This document shows positions 6,783-16,317 of a stretch of DNA of 44,774 nt, piece after piece; the stretch's first letter is position 1, and each line of letters opens with the position of its first letter. Below the pieces are notes generated by a model. It ran no database searches. It was not told the DNA's origin and saw only the letters and a list, made by a program, of their open reading frames with translations. The DNA is from OPU3-GD-OMZ sp964515235 (GTDB lineage Bacteria > Pseudomonadota > Gammaproteobacteria > Methylococcales > Methylomonadaceae): positions 1 to 44,774 of the forward strand of contig CAZEVO010000014.1 of the NCBI GenBank assembly GCA_964515235.1. Direction: 5' to 3'. Both the position numbers and the translations under genes were made by a program.

Positions 6783-9605
6783 ATGGATACAATTCGTATT
6801 CGTGGTGCGAGAACCCATAACCTTAAAAATATTGATTTAGACTTACCGCGTGATTCTTTAATCGTGATTACCGGTATTTCAGGCTCAGGAAAATCATCAT
6901 TAGCCTTCGACACGCTCTATGCTGAAGGTCAGCGCCGTTATGTCGAGTCTTTATCAGCTTATGCACGCCAGTTTCTTTCACTTATGGAAAAACCTGATGT
7001 TGACCATATCGAGGGGTTGTCACCGGCTATTTCCATCGAACAAAAGTCCACCTCACATAATCCACGCTCTACAGTTGGTACGATTACCGAAATTTACGAT
7101 TATTTGCGCCTACTTTACGCTCGTGCAGGGACACCTCAGTGTCCCGAACACAACACATCACTTGAGGCACAAACCGTTAGTCAAATGGTTGACAAAGTCC
7201 TAAGTCATGAAGACGGCCAACGGTGGATGTTATTAGCGCCCGTAGTCAATGAACGCAAAGGCGAACATGTACAATTATTTAATGACCTCAAATCGCAAGG
7301 TTTTATCCGTGCCCGCATTAATGGTGAGATTCATGACTTAGACGAACTCCCTGTACTCGATAGTAATAAAAAACATACCATTGAAGTAATCGTTGACCGC
7401 TTTAAAATCAGAGATGATATTGCGCTGCGATTAGCAGAATCATTCGAAACAGCTTTACGTATTGCCGACGGAACCGCTATTGCTGCTCCTATGGACGACC
7501 CATCTGTTGAATTGTTATTTTCTGAACATTATGCCTGTCGTATTTGCGGATATAGTTTAGCTGAATTAGAACCTCGTATTTTCTCTTTTAACAATCCTAA
7601 AGGAGCCTGCTCTCATTGTGATGGGTTAGGAATTAAGCAATACTTTGACCCAGCCCTTGTCATTCACAGCCCAGAACTTACATTAGCCGGCGGCGCCATC
7701 AGGGGCTGGGACCGTCGCAATGCCTATTACTTCCAATTAATTTCAGCACTTGCAGAACATTATCAATTTGATACCGATGCACCCTTCAATAGCCTTAGTG
7801 AAGAACACCAAAACATCATCTTATTTGGTAGTGGTCGTGAAGCTATTAATTTTCATTTTATTACCGCCAGAGGAACCATTAAACGTAAACGCCATTCTTT
7901 TGAAGGTATTATTGCCAATATGGAGCGGCGTTATCTGGAAACAGATTCCTCTACCGTTCGCGATGACCTGGCTAAATACTTAGCAAATAAACCGTGCCCA
8001 GAATGCAAAGGATCTCGCCTTAATGAAGCAGCTCGTAATGTTTTTATAAACAATCACCCCTTACCTGATTTAACCGCTCTCCCCATTCAAAAATTATTAA
8101 TATTTTTCCAATCGCTAGACCTATCAGGTAAAAAAGGAAAAGTAGCAGAAAAGATTATTCACGAAATCCAAGAGCGTTTAGCCTTTCTGGTTAATGTCGG
8201 TTTAAATTATCTATCTTTAAACCGCAGTGCGGATACGTTATCGGGTGGAGAAGCTCAACGTATACGCTTAGCCAGCCAAATTGGTGCCGGCTTAGTTGGC
8301 GTTATGTATGTTCTTGACGAGCCCTCAATAGGACTACACCAGCGAGACAATCAACGCTTACTCAATACCTTAATACACCTGCGTGATATGGGTAACACTG
8401 TCATTGTCGTTGAGCATGATGAAGATGCCATCAGAGAAGCCCAACACATTATTGATATTGGCCCAGCTGCCGGCATCCATGGCGGTGAAGTTGTAGCCCA
8501 AGGAACGCCAAAAGAAATTATGAAAAATCCAGCGTCACTCACTGGAATGTATTTATCAGGAAAACAAAAAATTGTTATTCCTAAAGAACTTCATTGGCCC
8601 AATGCAGAGCAACAAATCACCATTGAAAATGCACACGGTAATAACCTGAAGAATGTGAATGTCTCATTCCCTCTCGGTTTATTCACCTGTGTTACTGGTG
8701 TTTCTGGGTCAGGTAAATCCACATTAATTAATGACACGCTCTATCGGCATGTGGCACGAACACTCAATAATGCCAGCGCACTACCGGCACCTTGTAGCCA
8801 AGTCCTAGGACTAAAATTAATTGATAAAGTTGTTGATATTAATCAGAGCCCTATCGGGCGCACCCCACGCTCAAACCCTGCCACTTATACTGGTTTATTT
8901 ACTCCCATTCGGGAATTGTTTGCAGCCACCCCAGAGGCCCGCTCTCGCGGTTATTCTCCGGGTCGATTTAGCTTTAATGTTAAAGGTGGACGTTGCGAGG
9001 CATGTAAAGGGGATGGTGTCATCAAAGTCGAAATGCATTTTCTACCGGATGTTTATGTGCATTGTGATATCTGTCAGGGAAAAAGGTATAACCGAGAAAC
9101 GTTGGAAATTCGCTATAAAAGTAAAACTATCTCCCAAGTGCTTGATATGACTGTCGAAGATGCATTAGATTTCTTCCGGGCAATACCCGTTATTAATAAA
9201 AAATTACAAACGCTAATCGAAGTTGGTTTAAGTTATCTGACCTTAGGGCAAAAAGCTGTTACGTTAAGTGGTGGCGAGGCCCAGCGAATCAAATTAGCGA
9301 AAGAACTCTCTAAACGAGATACCGGAAGAACCCTTTATATTCTGGACGAACCTACCACTGGGCTTCATTTTCACGATATCAAACAATTATTGAATGTCTT
9401 GCATACCTTAAGAGATCATGGCAATACGATCATTGTCATTGAACATAATCTTGATGTCATAAAAACTGCCGACTGGATAATCGACTTAGGACCTGAGGGC
9501 GGTGATGGTGGTGGCCTTATTATTGCCGAAGGCACACCACATGATGTGAGCGAGGTGGAACAATCCCATACGGGAATGTTCTTAAAAAAATACTTTAAAA
9601 GTTAA
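6783..9605 (+). CDS. uvrA: Excinuclease ABC subunit A
   Basis: The 940-aa product has the standard UvrA length and double-ATPase layout. The first half carries Walker A GISGSGKSS (about residues 32-40), an inserted zinc module beginning CRICGYSLAELEP (about 252-264), and the signature LSGGEAQRIRL. The second half repeats this: GVSGSGKST near 640-648, a second zinc module (CEACKGDG with CDICQGKRY), another LSGGEAQRIKL, and YILDEPTTGLHF. UvrA finds bulky DNA lesions as a dimer and loads UvrB for nucleotide excision repair. The start ATG follows directly after TATAG with no strong Shine-Dalgarno. Its stop overlaps the stop of the convergent downstream gene. Confidence 0.98.
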   Translation: MDTIRIRGARTHNLKNIDLDLPRDSLIVITGISGSGKSSLAFDTLYAEGQRRYVESLSAYARQFLSLMEKPDVDHIEGLSPAISIEQKSTSHNPRSTVGTITEIYDYLRLLYARAGTPQCPEHNTSLEAQTVSQMVDKVLSHEDGQRWMLLAPVVNERKGEHVQLFNDLKSQGFIRARINGEIHDLDELPVLDSNKKHTIEVIVDRFKIRDDIALRLAESFETALRIADGTAIAAPMDDPSVELLFSEHYACRICGYSLAELEPRIFSFNNPKGACSHCDGLGIKQYFDPALVIHSPELTLAGGAIRGWDRRNAYYFQLISALAEHYQFDTDAPFNSLSEEHQNIILFGSGREAINFHFITARGTIKRKRHSFEGIIANMERRYLETDSSTVRDDLAKYLANKPCPECKGSRLNEAARNVFINNHPLPDLTALPIQKLLIFFQSLDLSGKKGKVAEKIIHEIQERLAFLVNVGLNYLSLNRSADTLSGGEAQRIRLASQIGAGLVGVMYVLDEPSIGLHQRDNQRLLNTLIHLRDMGNTVIVVEHDEDAIREAQHIIDIGPAAGIHGGEVVAQGTPKEIMKNPASLTGMYLSGKQKIVIPKELHWPNAEQQITIENAHGNNLKNVNVSFPLGLFTCVTGVSGSGKSTLINDTLYRHVARTLNNASALPAPCSQVLGLKLIDKVVDINQSPIGRTPRSNPATYTGLFTPIRELFAATPEARSRGYSPGRFSFNVKGGRCEACKGDGVIKVEMHFLPDVYVHCDICQGKRYNRETLEIRYKSKTISQVLDMTVEDALDFFRAIPVINKKLQTLIEVGLSYLTLGQKAVTLSGGEAQRIKLAKELSKRDTGRTLYILDEPTTGLHFHDIKQLLNVLHTLRDHGNTIIVIEHNLDVIKTADWIIDLGPEGGDGGGLIIAEGTPHDVSEVEQSHTGMFLKKYFKS

Positions 9606-9931
9606 GCTGATTTAACAGCTTCAACTATTTTGTCAAAATCTTTAACGCGTTCTTTACCAGCAGCAACCATATCCATCCCAATACTAATTAATAGCGTACC
9701 CAGACCCGGCGTTTTATATACTATCCAGCCTAGCAATCCTGCTAAAGCAATGGAAATCACAGCACTAACCATATCATTGATACCGAGAACACCTAATAAC
9801 TTAATGAAAAGAACTGCAAAATCAAGCGGTAAAATAAGTAGCGTACTAAAATAAACTAACACTACAAAAGTAAAAACAACAAAAATTACAAATTGCAGTA
9901 GCCTAACTAACGCAACATTAATATTCTTCAT
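9602..9931 (-). CDS. Small hypothetical membrane protein (109 aa)
   Basis: I do not recognise a named family. Starting at ATG 9931 the protein is 109 aa; a reading frame extends five codons upstream only by using TTG. It shows three hydrophobic stretches: about residues 8-33, 37-55 and 61-85, followed by a short charged, probably amphipathic C-terminus (AAGKERVKDFDKIVEAVKSA). The stop overlaps the uvrA stop, and the next gene upstream on the same strand is the rhomboid protease about 120 bases away. Its length and composition suggest an inner-membrane accessory protein, but no function can be inferred. Confidence 0.65.
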   Translation of the reverse strand: MKNINVALVRLLQFVIFVVFTFVVLVYFSTLLILPLDFAVLFIKLLGVLGINDMVSAVISIALAGLLGWIVYKTPGLGTLLISIGMDMVAAGKERVKDFDKIVEAVKSA

Positions 9932-10049
9932 AACAATGAATCCCAAAAAGAAGTTTTCTTAAATCAACTAACAGCCAACGCAAAGTAAATTACCTCAATG
10001 CGCTTTAATTTGGTGATTATACTACAGCGAAATTAAACTAGCTGATTTT

Positions 10050-10754
10050 TTATTCCTCAGTCCATAATGAGGGTCGTTCTTTTTTCAAGAAAAAAGGGTG
10101 GATCACTAAACCAGCAATAAAGCCCCCTAAATGGGTCCACCAAGCCACAGTTGAAAAAGTTGCCTCCTGAGTGACTAAACCGATCGTTGCTTCATGAATC
10201 TGATACATCACCCAAACCCCCAGGAAAGCAACTGCCGGCACTTCAAAAAAAATTGGTAAAAAAAACAAAGGCACCCATAATTTAATCCGCGCATAAGGAT
10301 ACAACAAAAAGAAAGCGCCTAACACGCCAGCAATTGCACCTGAAGCACCGACCATCGGTAAAGTTGCAGATGAATTAAAATAAAATTGTAAAAAAGCTGC
10401 AAACAACCCACAAAGAACATAAAACAGAGAAAAACGCATCCGACCCATACGCTCTTCAATATTACCCGCAAAGATCCATAAAAAAACTAAATTAATCAAT
10501 AAATGTAAAATATCTCCGTGTAAAAACATACTAGAAAAAAAAGAGAAAAAACTGTCATCTGGAAAGCCAGCTTTTATTGCCCACTCAGGAAAACTATATC
10601 GTGCTGCAACCATACCGTATAGGTAGAGCACATAATTATTTATTTCAACAGGCAAAAAAAACAAGGTCGTAAAAATAGCGGTATTAATAACAATAATCCC
10701 CCATGTCATATAAGGGTGTGTTGTTAACGGTATGGTATTTCTAACAGGAATCAT
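10050..10754 (-). CDS. Rhomboid-family intramembrane serine protease
   Basis: The 234-aa protein has six or more hydrophobic segments. The rhomboid catalytic features are visible: HGDILHLLINLVFLWIFAGNIEE (HxxxxHxxxN region, about residues 79-101, shown as two blocks HGDILHLLIN and LVFLWIFAGN), the nucleophile motif GASGAIAG with Ser in GxSG (about 136-143), and the catalytic His in WTHLGGFIAGL (about 206-216). Such proteases cut transmembrane segments within the inner membrane. It lacks the cytoplasmic N-terminal domain of GlpG. It starts 8 bases after the stop of the upstream DUF2232-like gene, so the two are probably one operon. Confidence 0.9.
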   Translation of the reverse strand: MIPVRNTIPLTTHPYMTWGIIVINTAIFTTLFFLPVEINNYVLYLYGMVAARYSFPEWAIKAGFPDDSFFSFFSSMFLHGDILHLLINLVFLWIFAGNIEERMGRMRFSLFYVLCGLFAAFLQFYFNSSATLPMVGASGAIAGVLGAFFLLYPYARIKLWVPLFFLPIFFEVPAVAFLGVWVMYQIHEATIGLVTQEATFSTVAWWTHLGGFIAGLVIHPFFLKKERPSLWTEE

Positions 10755-10762
10755 CTTTTATA

Positions 10763-11653
10763 TTATCTTCGTGGTGAAACTTTAGAGTCTTTGCGAAAAT
10801 TCATCATCATATCAAGCATTCCTAACATAGCGAGTCCGGTAAACATGTGTTGCGGAAAAATCATAAGTAATAAATAAACGGGAACCAAAAAACCATGACT
10901 ATATCCCTTCTTACCCACATTAAAATGAAAGATTGCTAATCCCTGAAAAGCATACATCATGGTTAAAATTGCTAACAAATCATAAATCAACAAATCACTC
11001 ATCAGATAACCAATCGAGAGAATAATCAGCCCTCCAGTAAAAGCAGGCCTTGGGATAGTTAAGCTATAAAACTCTTTTTGAAAACCACCAGGATTAAATT
11101 GATAGGATTGTAGATAACGCCCGAGTAATAGCGCCATCATAGAAGTCAGCCCCAACATCACTGCAACTAATCCATTTATTATAAAAAGACTCCCATCCTC
11201 CTCAAAGCCTTCAATCGTTGCTCCATCAATACTATGTGTCGCTATTTCTAACCATTGTTCCCACCAGGAAACTGCATCACCGGTATACAATTGAATCCCA
11301 ATAGCTAACAAGGCACAACAGGTTGTAATCACAACTAATGATTCTCCTTGTGAGGCTAAACGATGCAAGACTCGAGCACTCAACCAAACCGGCAGATACA
11401 AAAACAATGCCATTGGTATTTCCAATCCCGGTCGTGGAATCACAAAGGATTGTACAAATAAAATAATAATTGCCGAAAAAATAAAAACCAACATCCCTTC
11501 TTGCGGGCTTTTTCTAAGCGTTACCAAGGCACCTACAGCAGCACTAAGAACAGCAAAAGGAATAAAGAAAATAGAAACAGCACCAAACACTGCCATAACT
11601 AAAATAGCCTGATGCCGATTATTTATTACATATTGAATTAAAAATCTCATCAA
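10763..11653 (-). CDS. Polytopic membrane protein, DUF2232-like
   Basis: A 296-aa very hydrophobic protein with about eight transmembrane stretches spread over the whole length. The arrangement resembles the DUF2232/YybS-like proteins of gammaproteobacteria, but I assign this from overall character and not from a diagnostic motif. It precedes the rhomboid gene by 8 bases, so a shared membrane role is possible. An Asp/Glu-rich loop lies near residues 140-152. The start is MMRF, and either Met could be used. Confidence 0.6.
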   Translation of the reverse strand: MMRFLIQYVINNRHQAILVMAVFGAVSIFFIPFAVLSAAVGALVTLRKSPQEGMLVFIFSAIIILFVQSFVIPRPGLEIPMALFLYLPVWLSARVLHRLASQGESLVVITTCCALLAIGIQLYTGDAVSWWEQWLEIATHSIDGATIEGFEEDGSLFIINGLVAVMLGLTSMMALLLGRYLQSYQFNPGGFQKEFYSLTIPRPAFTGGLIILSIGYLMSDLLIYDLLAILTMMYAFQGLAIFHFNVGKKGYSHGFLVPVYLLLMIFPQHMFTGLAMLGMLDMMMNFRKDSKVSPRR

Positions 11654-11831
11654 ATTAAATCCTAAAAATAATATTGTTGTACTTTTTAAGTGACCACTTA
11701 TTGAAAAGGTAATTCAACTCAACCTGAATTCCCTTCAATATCCTTACTCACCTGTAATATCATACATTCATACCCCTAATCTATCATCAATATGAGAAAC
11801 TGCAGGCGTGTAATACTATTTCATAGCTAAT

Positions 11832-13088
11832 ATGACATTGAAACAAATTGCTGGAGGTCTTATAGACCGCCGTTACTTTCTTAAAAAAAGCTTAATATTC
11901 TCTGTTGCGGCCAGTGTACCTGCCTGTTTAAATGCACAATCTCCTGTTGAACTCGAACGCACACAATGGATGTCTGAACCCGGACTAGGGTTTTCTAATT
12001 ACGGTCAACCATCCCCCTTTGAGCAAAAAACCATCCGTTGGACCATGGCTAATAGCCACACGCCGGGGAATGGTGTTTCATGGACTCCTTTACAAGACCT
12101 TGAAGGTATCATAACACCCTCTGGGCTTCACTTTGAACGTCATCATAATGGCGTCCCACAAATACCCCCTAATGCACACCGACTGACAATCCATGGCTTA
12201 GTAAAGAATCCCATCGAACTTTCCATTGAAAGCCTTATGCAATACCCTAAAATATCACAAATTTGTTTTATTGAATGCGGAGGTAATAGTAATGCAGGAT
12301 GGCGTAAAAGACCGATTCAAACGCCGGTAGGGAATTTTCATGGCATGGTTTCATGCAGCGAATGGAGCGGCATACCCCTCAAAATATTGCTAAATGAAGC
12401 ACAATTACAACCACAAGCAAAATGGCTAATCGCTGAGGGAGGAGATGCCTCCCTCATGAACGTTAGTTTACCCATTGAAAAAGCAATCAATGATTGTTTT
12501 GTTGCGCTATACCAAAATGGAGAACGAATTCGCCCTGAAAATGGCTACCCTCTACGATTAATCGTCCCTGGTTGGGAAGGTGTCCTTAACGTTAAATGGT
12601 TACAACGCCTTCATATTACCAACCAACCTAGTATGTCTCGTAATGAAACTGCAAAATATACAGAATTATTGCCTAATGGAAAAGCACAGCAATTTTCATT
12701 TATTATGTCAGCAAAATCCATTATCACTAACCCTAGTTTTGGCCAACAACTAAATCGTTCTGGTCTTTATCAAATTTCTGGTTTAGCCTGGTCTGGTCGA
12801 GGAAAAATCACTCGTGTAGAAGTCTCCGCAGACCATGGCCAAACATGGCTTGATGCCGAACTTCAAACACCGGTATTACCTTTTTGCTTTACCCGCTTTA
12901 GAATACCCTGGCAATGGCAAGGTCAAAGCGTTGTACTTTGTAGCCGCGCAACCGATGAAACAGGTTATATTCAACCCACACGTTCCGAACTTGTAGCTCA
13001 ACGAGGACGACATGGTTATTATCATTACAATGCCATTGTTAATTGGGCTATTTCAACACAAGGCCAAATAACCCATGTCTATGATTAA
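11832..13088 (+). CDS. soxC: SoxC-like molybdopterin sulfite/sulfane dehydrogenase subunit
   Basis: The 418-aa protein has an N-terminal twin-arginine signal, DRRYFLKKS with Arg13-Arg14 followed by a hydrophobic stretch, so it is exported folded by Tat. The sulfite-oxidase-fold core follows, with the Mo-ligand candidate Cys149 in FIECGGNS and the SoxC-type SCSEWSGIPL (about residues 174-183); the C-terminal part has the Mo-co dimerisation domain (GRGKITRVEVSADHGQTW). SoxC with SoxD oxidises sulfane sulfur or sulfite in the periplasm. The stop overlaps the start of the downstream cytochrome gene. No soxXYZAB are in the window, so a role as a stand-alone sulfite dehydrogenase is equally possible. 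Confidence 0.85.
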   Translation: MTLKQIAGGLIDRRYFLKKSLIFSVAASVPACLNAQSPVELERTQWMSEPGLGFSNYGQPSPFEQKTIRWTMANSHTPGNGVSWTPLQDLEGIITPSGLHFERHHNGVPQIPPNAHRLTIHGLVKNPIELSIESLMQYPKISQICFIECGGNSNAGWRKRPIQTPVGNFHGMVSCSEWSGIPLKILLNEAQLQPQAKWLIAEGGDASLMNVSLPIEKAINDCFVALYQNGERIRPENGYPLRLIVPGWEGVLNVKWLQRLHITNQPSMSRNETAKYTELLPNGKAQQFSFIMSAKSIITNPSFGQQLNRSGLYQISGLAWSGRGKITRVEVSADHGQTWLDAELQTPVLPFCFTRFRIPWQWQGQSVVLCSRATDETGYIQPTRSELVAQRGRHGYYHYNAIVNWAISTQGQITHVYD

Positions 13089-13605
13089 ATTTAGCTTAAT
13101 ATTTATTTTAAGTTGGATAAGTTCATTAAACGCTAACGAAACGCTCAGCCCCTTGTTAGGAAAACCCCTTTCAGAGCTAACTATACAACAACGTAATTTC
13201 ACTGTTTTTCCAGATGGTAAAGGCTTACCTGTGGGACAAGGCACTGTTTCTGCGGGAAAAAGAATTTACCGATCTTTTTGTCTAAGTTGCCATGGCTTTG
13301 AAGGCTCAGGAAATAGTGCTGAAGAACTGGCTGGAGCCCAACACCGTCTAACCGATAACCCACCCGATAAAACAATTGGCACCTACTGGCCCTATGCTAC
13401 AACGCTTTTTGATTTTATCCGTCGCTCCATGCCTATGGATGCTCCCGGCAGCCTTTCAACTCAAGAAATTTATGATGTCACTGCTTATTTATTATTTTTA
13501 AATAACATCATTGATCGCAATAAGAGCATTGACCATCGTTCACTCGCCAAAATCAAAATGCCTAATGCCAATGGTTTTATCAATCATTATAAAAATAATA
13601 ACTAA
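13075..13605 (+). CDS. soxD: SoxD-like c-type cytochrome
   Basis: This 176-aa protein begins with a Sec-type signal (hydrophobic FSLIFILSWISSLNA) and has one haem c site, CLSCH (Cys69, Cys72, His73). The likely axial Met is Met119 in RRSMPMDAPGSL, which matches the RRxMP-x-x-x-P-x-S-L segment of SoxD. It would accept electrons from the SoxC-like molybdoenzyme in the periplasm. The ATG at 13075 overlaps soxC by 14 bases; the ATG at 13081 is an equally acceptable start. It is much shorter than the two-haem SoxD of alphaproteobacteria, so it is a one-haem version. Confidence 0.8.
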   Translation: MSMIKFSLIFILSWISSLNANETLSPLLGKPLSELTIQQRNFTVFPDGKGLPVGQGTVSAGKRIYRSFCLSCHGFEGSGNSAEELAGAQHRLTDNPPDKTIGTYWPYATTLFDFIRRSMPMDAPGSLSTQEIYDVTAYLLFLNNIIDRNKSIDHRSLAKIKMPNANGFINHYKNNN

Positions 13606-13660
13606 TTGATTCTATTTTAGGATAACGGGTAATCTGAAAATTGATAGAAGCCGAACAGCA

Positions 13661-13695
13661 GAAAAAAATAAGGCTATCAAAATTTTGATAGCCTT
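13661..13695 (-). terminator. Rho-independent terminator after the tRNA-Glu/Ala pair
   Basis: A perfect 26-base inverted repeat (13670-13695, arms AAGGCTATCAAAA and its complement) is followed on the minus strand by a T-rich run (complement of AAAAAAAT at 13662-13669). On the plus strand the hairpin is followed by A residues, so it works mainly for the minus-strand tRNA transcript. Confidence 0.75.
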
Positions 13696-13701
13696 AAAAA
13701 A

Positions 13702-13777
13702 TGGCGTCCCCAGGGGGGTTCGAACCCCCGTTACCGCCGTGAAAGGGCGGTGTCCTAGGCCTCTAGACGATGGGGAC
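13702..13777 (-). tRNA. tRNA-Glu (TTC)
   Basis: On the minus strand the 76-base cloverleaf begins GTCCCCATCG and ends GGGGACGCCA with encoded CCA. The anticodon arm is CCGCC-CTTTCAC-GGCGG, giving anticodon TTC. The T arm is GGGGG-TTCGAAC-CCCCC. It sits between tRNA-Ala upstream and the terminator. Confidence 0.97.
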
Positions 13778-13806
13778 TAAGACTGTTACTGCAAAGAACC
13801 TTTACT

Positions 13807-13882
13807 TGGTGGAGCCAGGCGGGATCGAACCGCCGACCTCAACACTGCCAGTGTTGCGCTCTCCCAATTGAGCTATGGCCCC
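13807..13882 (-). tRNA. tRNA-Ala (GGC)
   Basis: The minus strand gives GGGGCCATAGCTCA at the 5' end, anticodon arm AACAC-TGGCAGT with anticodon GGC, T arm GGCGG-TTCGATC-CCGCC, and encoded CCA. The third acceptor pair is G-T. It precedes tRNA-Glu by 29 bases and is probably co-transcribed with it. Confidence 0.96.
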
Positions 13883-13941
13883 TGCAGGAAAAAACGTATT
13901 ATACAATTTTTTTTTAACTTGTCCAGAGCTATATAACTTTT

Positions 13942-14469
13942 TTAATCAACATATAATGACTGATACATATTTTCTGAAATAATATCAATATTAGATTCAA
14001 CACGATCAAGATACACATGACCGCTTAAATGATCAAACTCATGCTGAAATACTCGTGCGACAAAACCGCTAAACTGGTCTTGTTTAGTCATCCCCTCAGT
14101 ATTTTCGTAACCTACTTCAATATCCGTGTATCGAGGAACTAAGGCCCTGATTCCTGGAATACTTAAACACCCTTCCCAATCTTTTTCGTTGTTTTCAGTG
14201 ATTGCATTAAACGTAGGATTAATCATCACAACCGGGGGCATTTGTGGTGCCATTGGATATCTCACCGTTGGTCTGGAACCCACAATAATAATTCGATAAT
14301 CCTCTCCAATCTGTGGAGCTGCAATTCCAACACCATTACTGGAAGCCAAAGTTACTTCCATATCAGAAATCGTATTGATTACTCTTGCATCCAAACAATT
14401 ATCAACCGACTTAGCTACTTGCCGAAGCCTAGGATCTCCTAGTTCAATAATCGACCTTATTTGATTCAT
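13942..14469 (-). CDS. def: Peptide deformylase
   Basis: The 175-aa enzyme has all three deformylase motifs: GVGIAAPQIG (about residues 46-55), EGCLSIPG (about 98-105, metal-ligand Cys) and QHEFDHLSG (about 141-149, two metal-ligand His and catalytic Glu). It removes the N-formyl group from nascent proteins at the ribosome. It stands alone, without fmt, between tRNA-Ala and the divergent glnS, so it may be a second deformylase in the genome. A GGAG sequence precedes the ATG. Confidence 0.96.
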   Translation of the reverse strand: MNQIRSIIELGDPRLRQVAKSVDNCLDARVINTISDMEVTLASSNGVGIAAPQIGEDYRIIIVGSRPTVRYPMAPQMPPVVMINPTFNAITENNEKDWEGCLSIPGIRALVPRYTDIEVGYENTEGMTKQDQFSGFVARVFQHEFDHLSGHVYLDRVESNIDIISENMYQSLYVD

Positions 14470-14577
14470 TTTAAATCTCCAGCAACCTTAATAAATTACA
14501 CAGTGGTACGTGACTATCCAACAAACTAGCCAACATGATAAAATTGTCCAATTATTTTTTACAGGAAATTATCTGCT

Positions 14578-16236
14578 ATGTCGAGTAACGAAGCGAATAC
14601 TGCCGAGAACTTTATTCATCATAAAATCACTCATGATATTAATCAAGGTCTCAACGACTGCAATGTTATAACTCGCTTCCCACCCGAACCTAATGGTTAT
14701 CTTCATATTGGCCATGCCAAATCTATCTGCTTAAATTTTGGGACTGCCATTAAATTTAATGGTCACTGTCATTTACGTTTTGATGACACTAACCCAGAAA
14801 AAGAAAATATTGAATTTATGAATGCCATCGCTGATGATGTCAAATGGCTTGGTTATTCATGGCATGAAGTCCATTATGCTTCTGATTATTTTGAACAACT
14901 ATATAACTTTGGCGTACAACTTATTAAGCAAGGCTCTGCCTATGTCGACAGCCTTAGTGCAGAAGAGATCAAAGGACTACGAGGCACACTAACTGAGCCC
15001 GGCACTGAAAGCCCAGACCGTAATCGTTCTATTGACGATAACCTTTCCCTTTTTGAACAAATGAAGAACGGACAATTTGCCGATGGAAGCTATGTTTTAC
15101 GTGCAAAAATTGATATGAGTTCTCCCAATATTAATCTACGTGATCCTACTCTCTACCGTATTCGCAGAGTACATCACCCACGCACCGGAAATAATTGGTG
15201 TCTTTATCCAATGTACGATTTCACTCATTGTATTTCTGATGGTATTGAAAAAATTACTCACTCACTATGTACACTTGAATTTGAAGATCACCGCCCATTA
15301 TATGACTGGGTACTTACTCAATTAGATTTTTCACATCACCCTCAACAAATAGAATTTGCCCGCTTATCACTCGAGTACACCATTGTTAGCAAACGCAAAT
15401 TACAGCTGTTAGTCTCGCAAGGTCATGTTTCAGGCTGGAATGACCCGAGAATGCCTACATTAGCCGGCTTAAGGAGAGCAGGCTTTACTCCTAAATCTAT
15501 CCGTGATTTCTGTGATCGCATCGGTGTTACTAAAAAAGATTCATGGATAGAAATGGGTGTCTTAGAGCACTCAATCAGAGAAGACCTTAATACCAATGCC
15601 ATAAGAAAAATGGCCATACTCAAACCGCTCCGTGTTGTATTGGAAAATTATCCTGAAGACAGCTATGAACAATTAACGGCAAATAATCACCCGCAAAACG
15701 ATGAAATGGGTCGACGAACTTTACCTTTTGATCAAGTCATTCTGATTGAACAAGATGACTTTGCTGAAATTGCACCGGCTAAATTTAAACGTCTTACACT
15801 CAATGGTGAGGTGCGTCTTAGAAATTCATATGTTATTAAGTGTCACAACATAATTAGGAATTCTCAAGGTGATATCATTGAGTTAAGATGCACTTATGAT
15901 GCCAATACCCTAGGAAAAAAACCAGAAGGCCGTAAAGTAAAAGGCGTTATTCAATGGGTAAGTGAAAAACACTCACTTGATGCCGAAATTCGATTGTATG
16001 ATCGTTTATTTAACGTTCCACAACCCGAATCTGAAAATGATTTTACATCTGCTTTAAACCCTAATTCACTTGAAGTAATTCATGGAGCCAAAGTGGAACT
16101 GTCCTTAGCTAATTCAAACACAGGTGAACATTATCAATTTGAACGTACCGGCTATTTTTGTATCGACTCTGAAGATAGTAAACCAGAACAGTTGATCTTC
16201 AACAGAACCGTTACTTTAAGAGATACCTGGTCTTAA
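14578..16236 (+). CDS. glnS: Glutaminyl-tRNA synthetase
   Basis: A 552-aa class I aminoacyl-tRNA synthetase. The HIGH box is in RFPPEPNGYLHIGHAKSI (about residues 33-50) and the KMSKS-equivalent is VSKRKL (about 268-273); the C-terminal beta-barrel anticodon-binding region follows (PFDQVILIEQDDFAEI onward). Length equals the E. coli enzyme. It charges tRNA-Gln with glutamine directly. It ends before a strong bidirectional terminator shared with fba. Confidence 0.98.
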   Translation: MSSNEANTAENFIHHKITHDINQGLNDCNVITRFPPEPNGYLHIGHAKSICLNFGTAIKFNGHCHLRFDDTNPEKENIEFMNAIADDVKWLGYSWHEVHYASDYFEQLYNFGVQLIKQGSAYVDSLSAEEIKGLRGTLTEPGTESPDRNRSIDDNLSLFEQMKNGQFADGSYVLRAKIDMSSPNINLRDPTLYRIRRVHHPRTGNNWCLYPMYDFTHCISDGIEKITHSLCTLEFEDHRPLYDWVLTQLDFSHHPQQIEFARLSLEYTIVSKRKLQLLVSQGHVSGWNDPRMPTLAGLRRAGFTPKSIRDFCDRIGVTKKDSWIEMGVLEHSIREDLNTNAIRKMAILKPLRVVLENYPEDSYEQLTANNHPQNDEMGRRTLPFDQVILIEQDDFAEIAPAKFKRLTLNGEVRLRNSYVIKCHNIIRNSQGDIIELRCTYDANTLGKKPEGRKVKGVIQWVSEKHSLDAEIRLYDRLFNVPQPESENDFTSALNPNSLEVIHGAKVELSLANSNTGEHYQFERTGYFCIDSEDSKPEQLIFNRTVTLRDTWS

Positions 16237-16264
16237 ATTCAAATTCAATAAGCCCTTTTCAGAT

Positions 16265-16296
16265 AAAAAAAAGGCTGATAAATTATCAGCCTTTTT
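16265..16296. terminator. Bidirectional terminator between glnS and fba
   Basis: The stem AAGGCTGATA (16271-16280) pairs with TATCAGCCTT (16284-16293) around a 3-base loop, flanked by A-run upstream and T-run downstream, so it can terminate both convergent genes. Confidence 0.88.
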
Positions 16297-16317
16297 AAAA
16301 ATTCAAAGTAAATTTTA

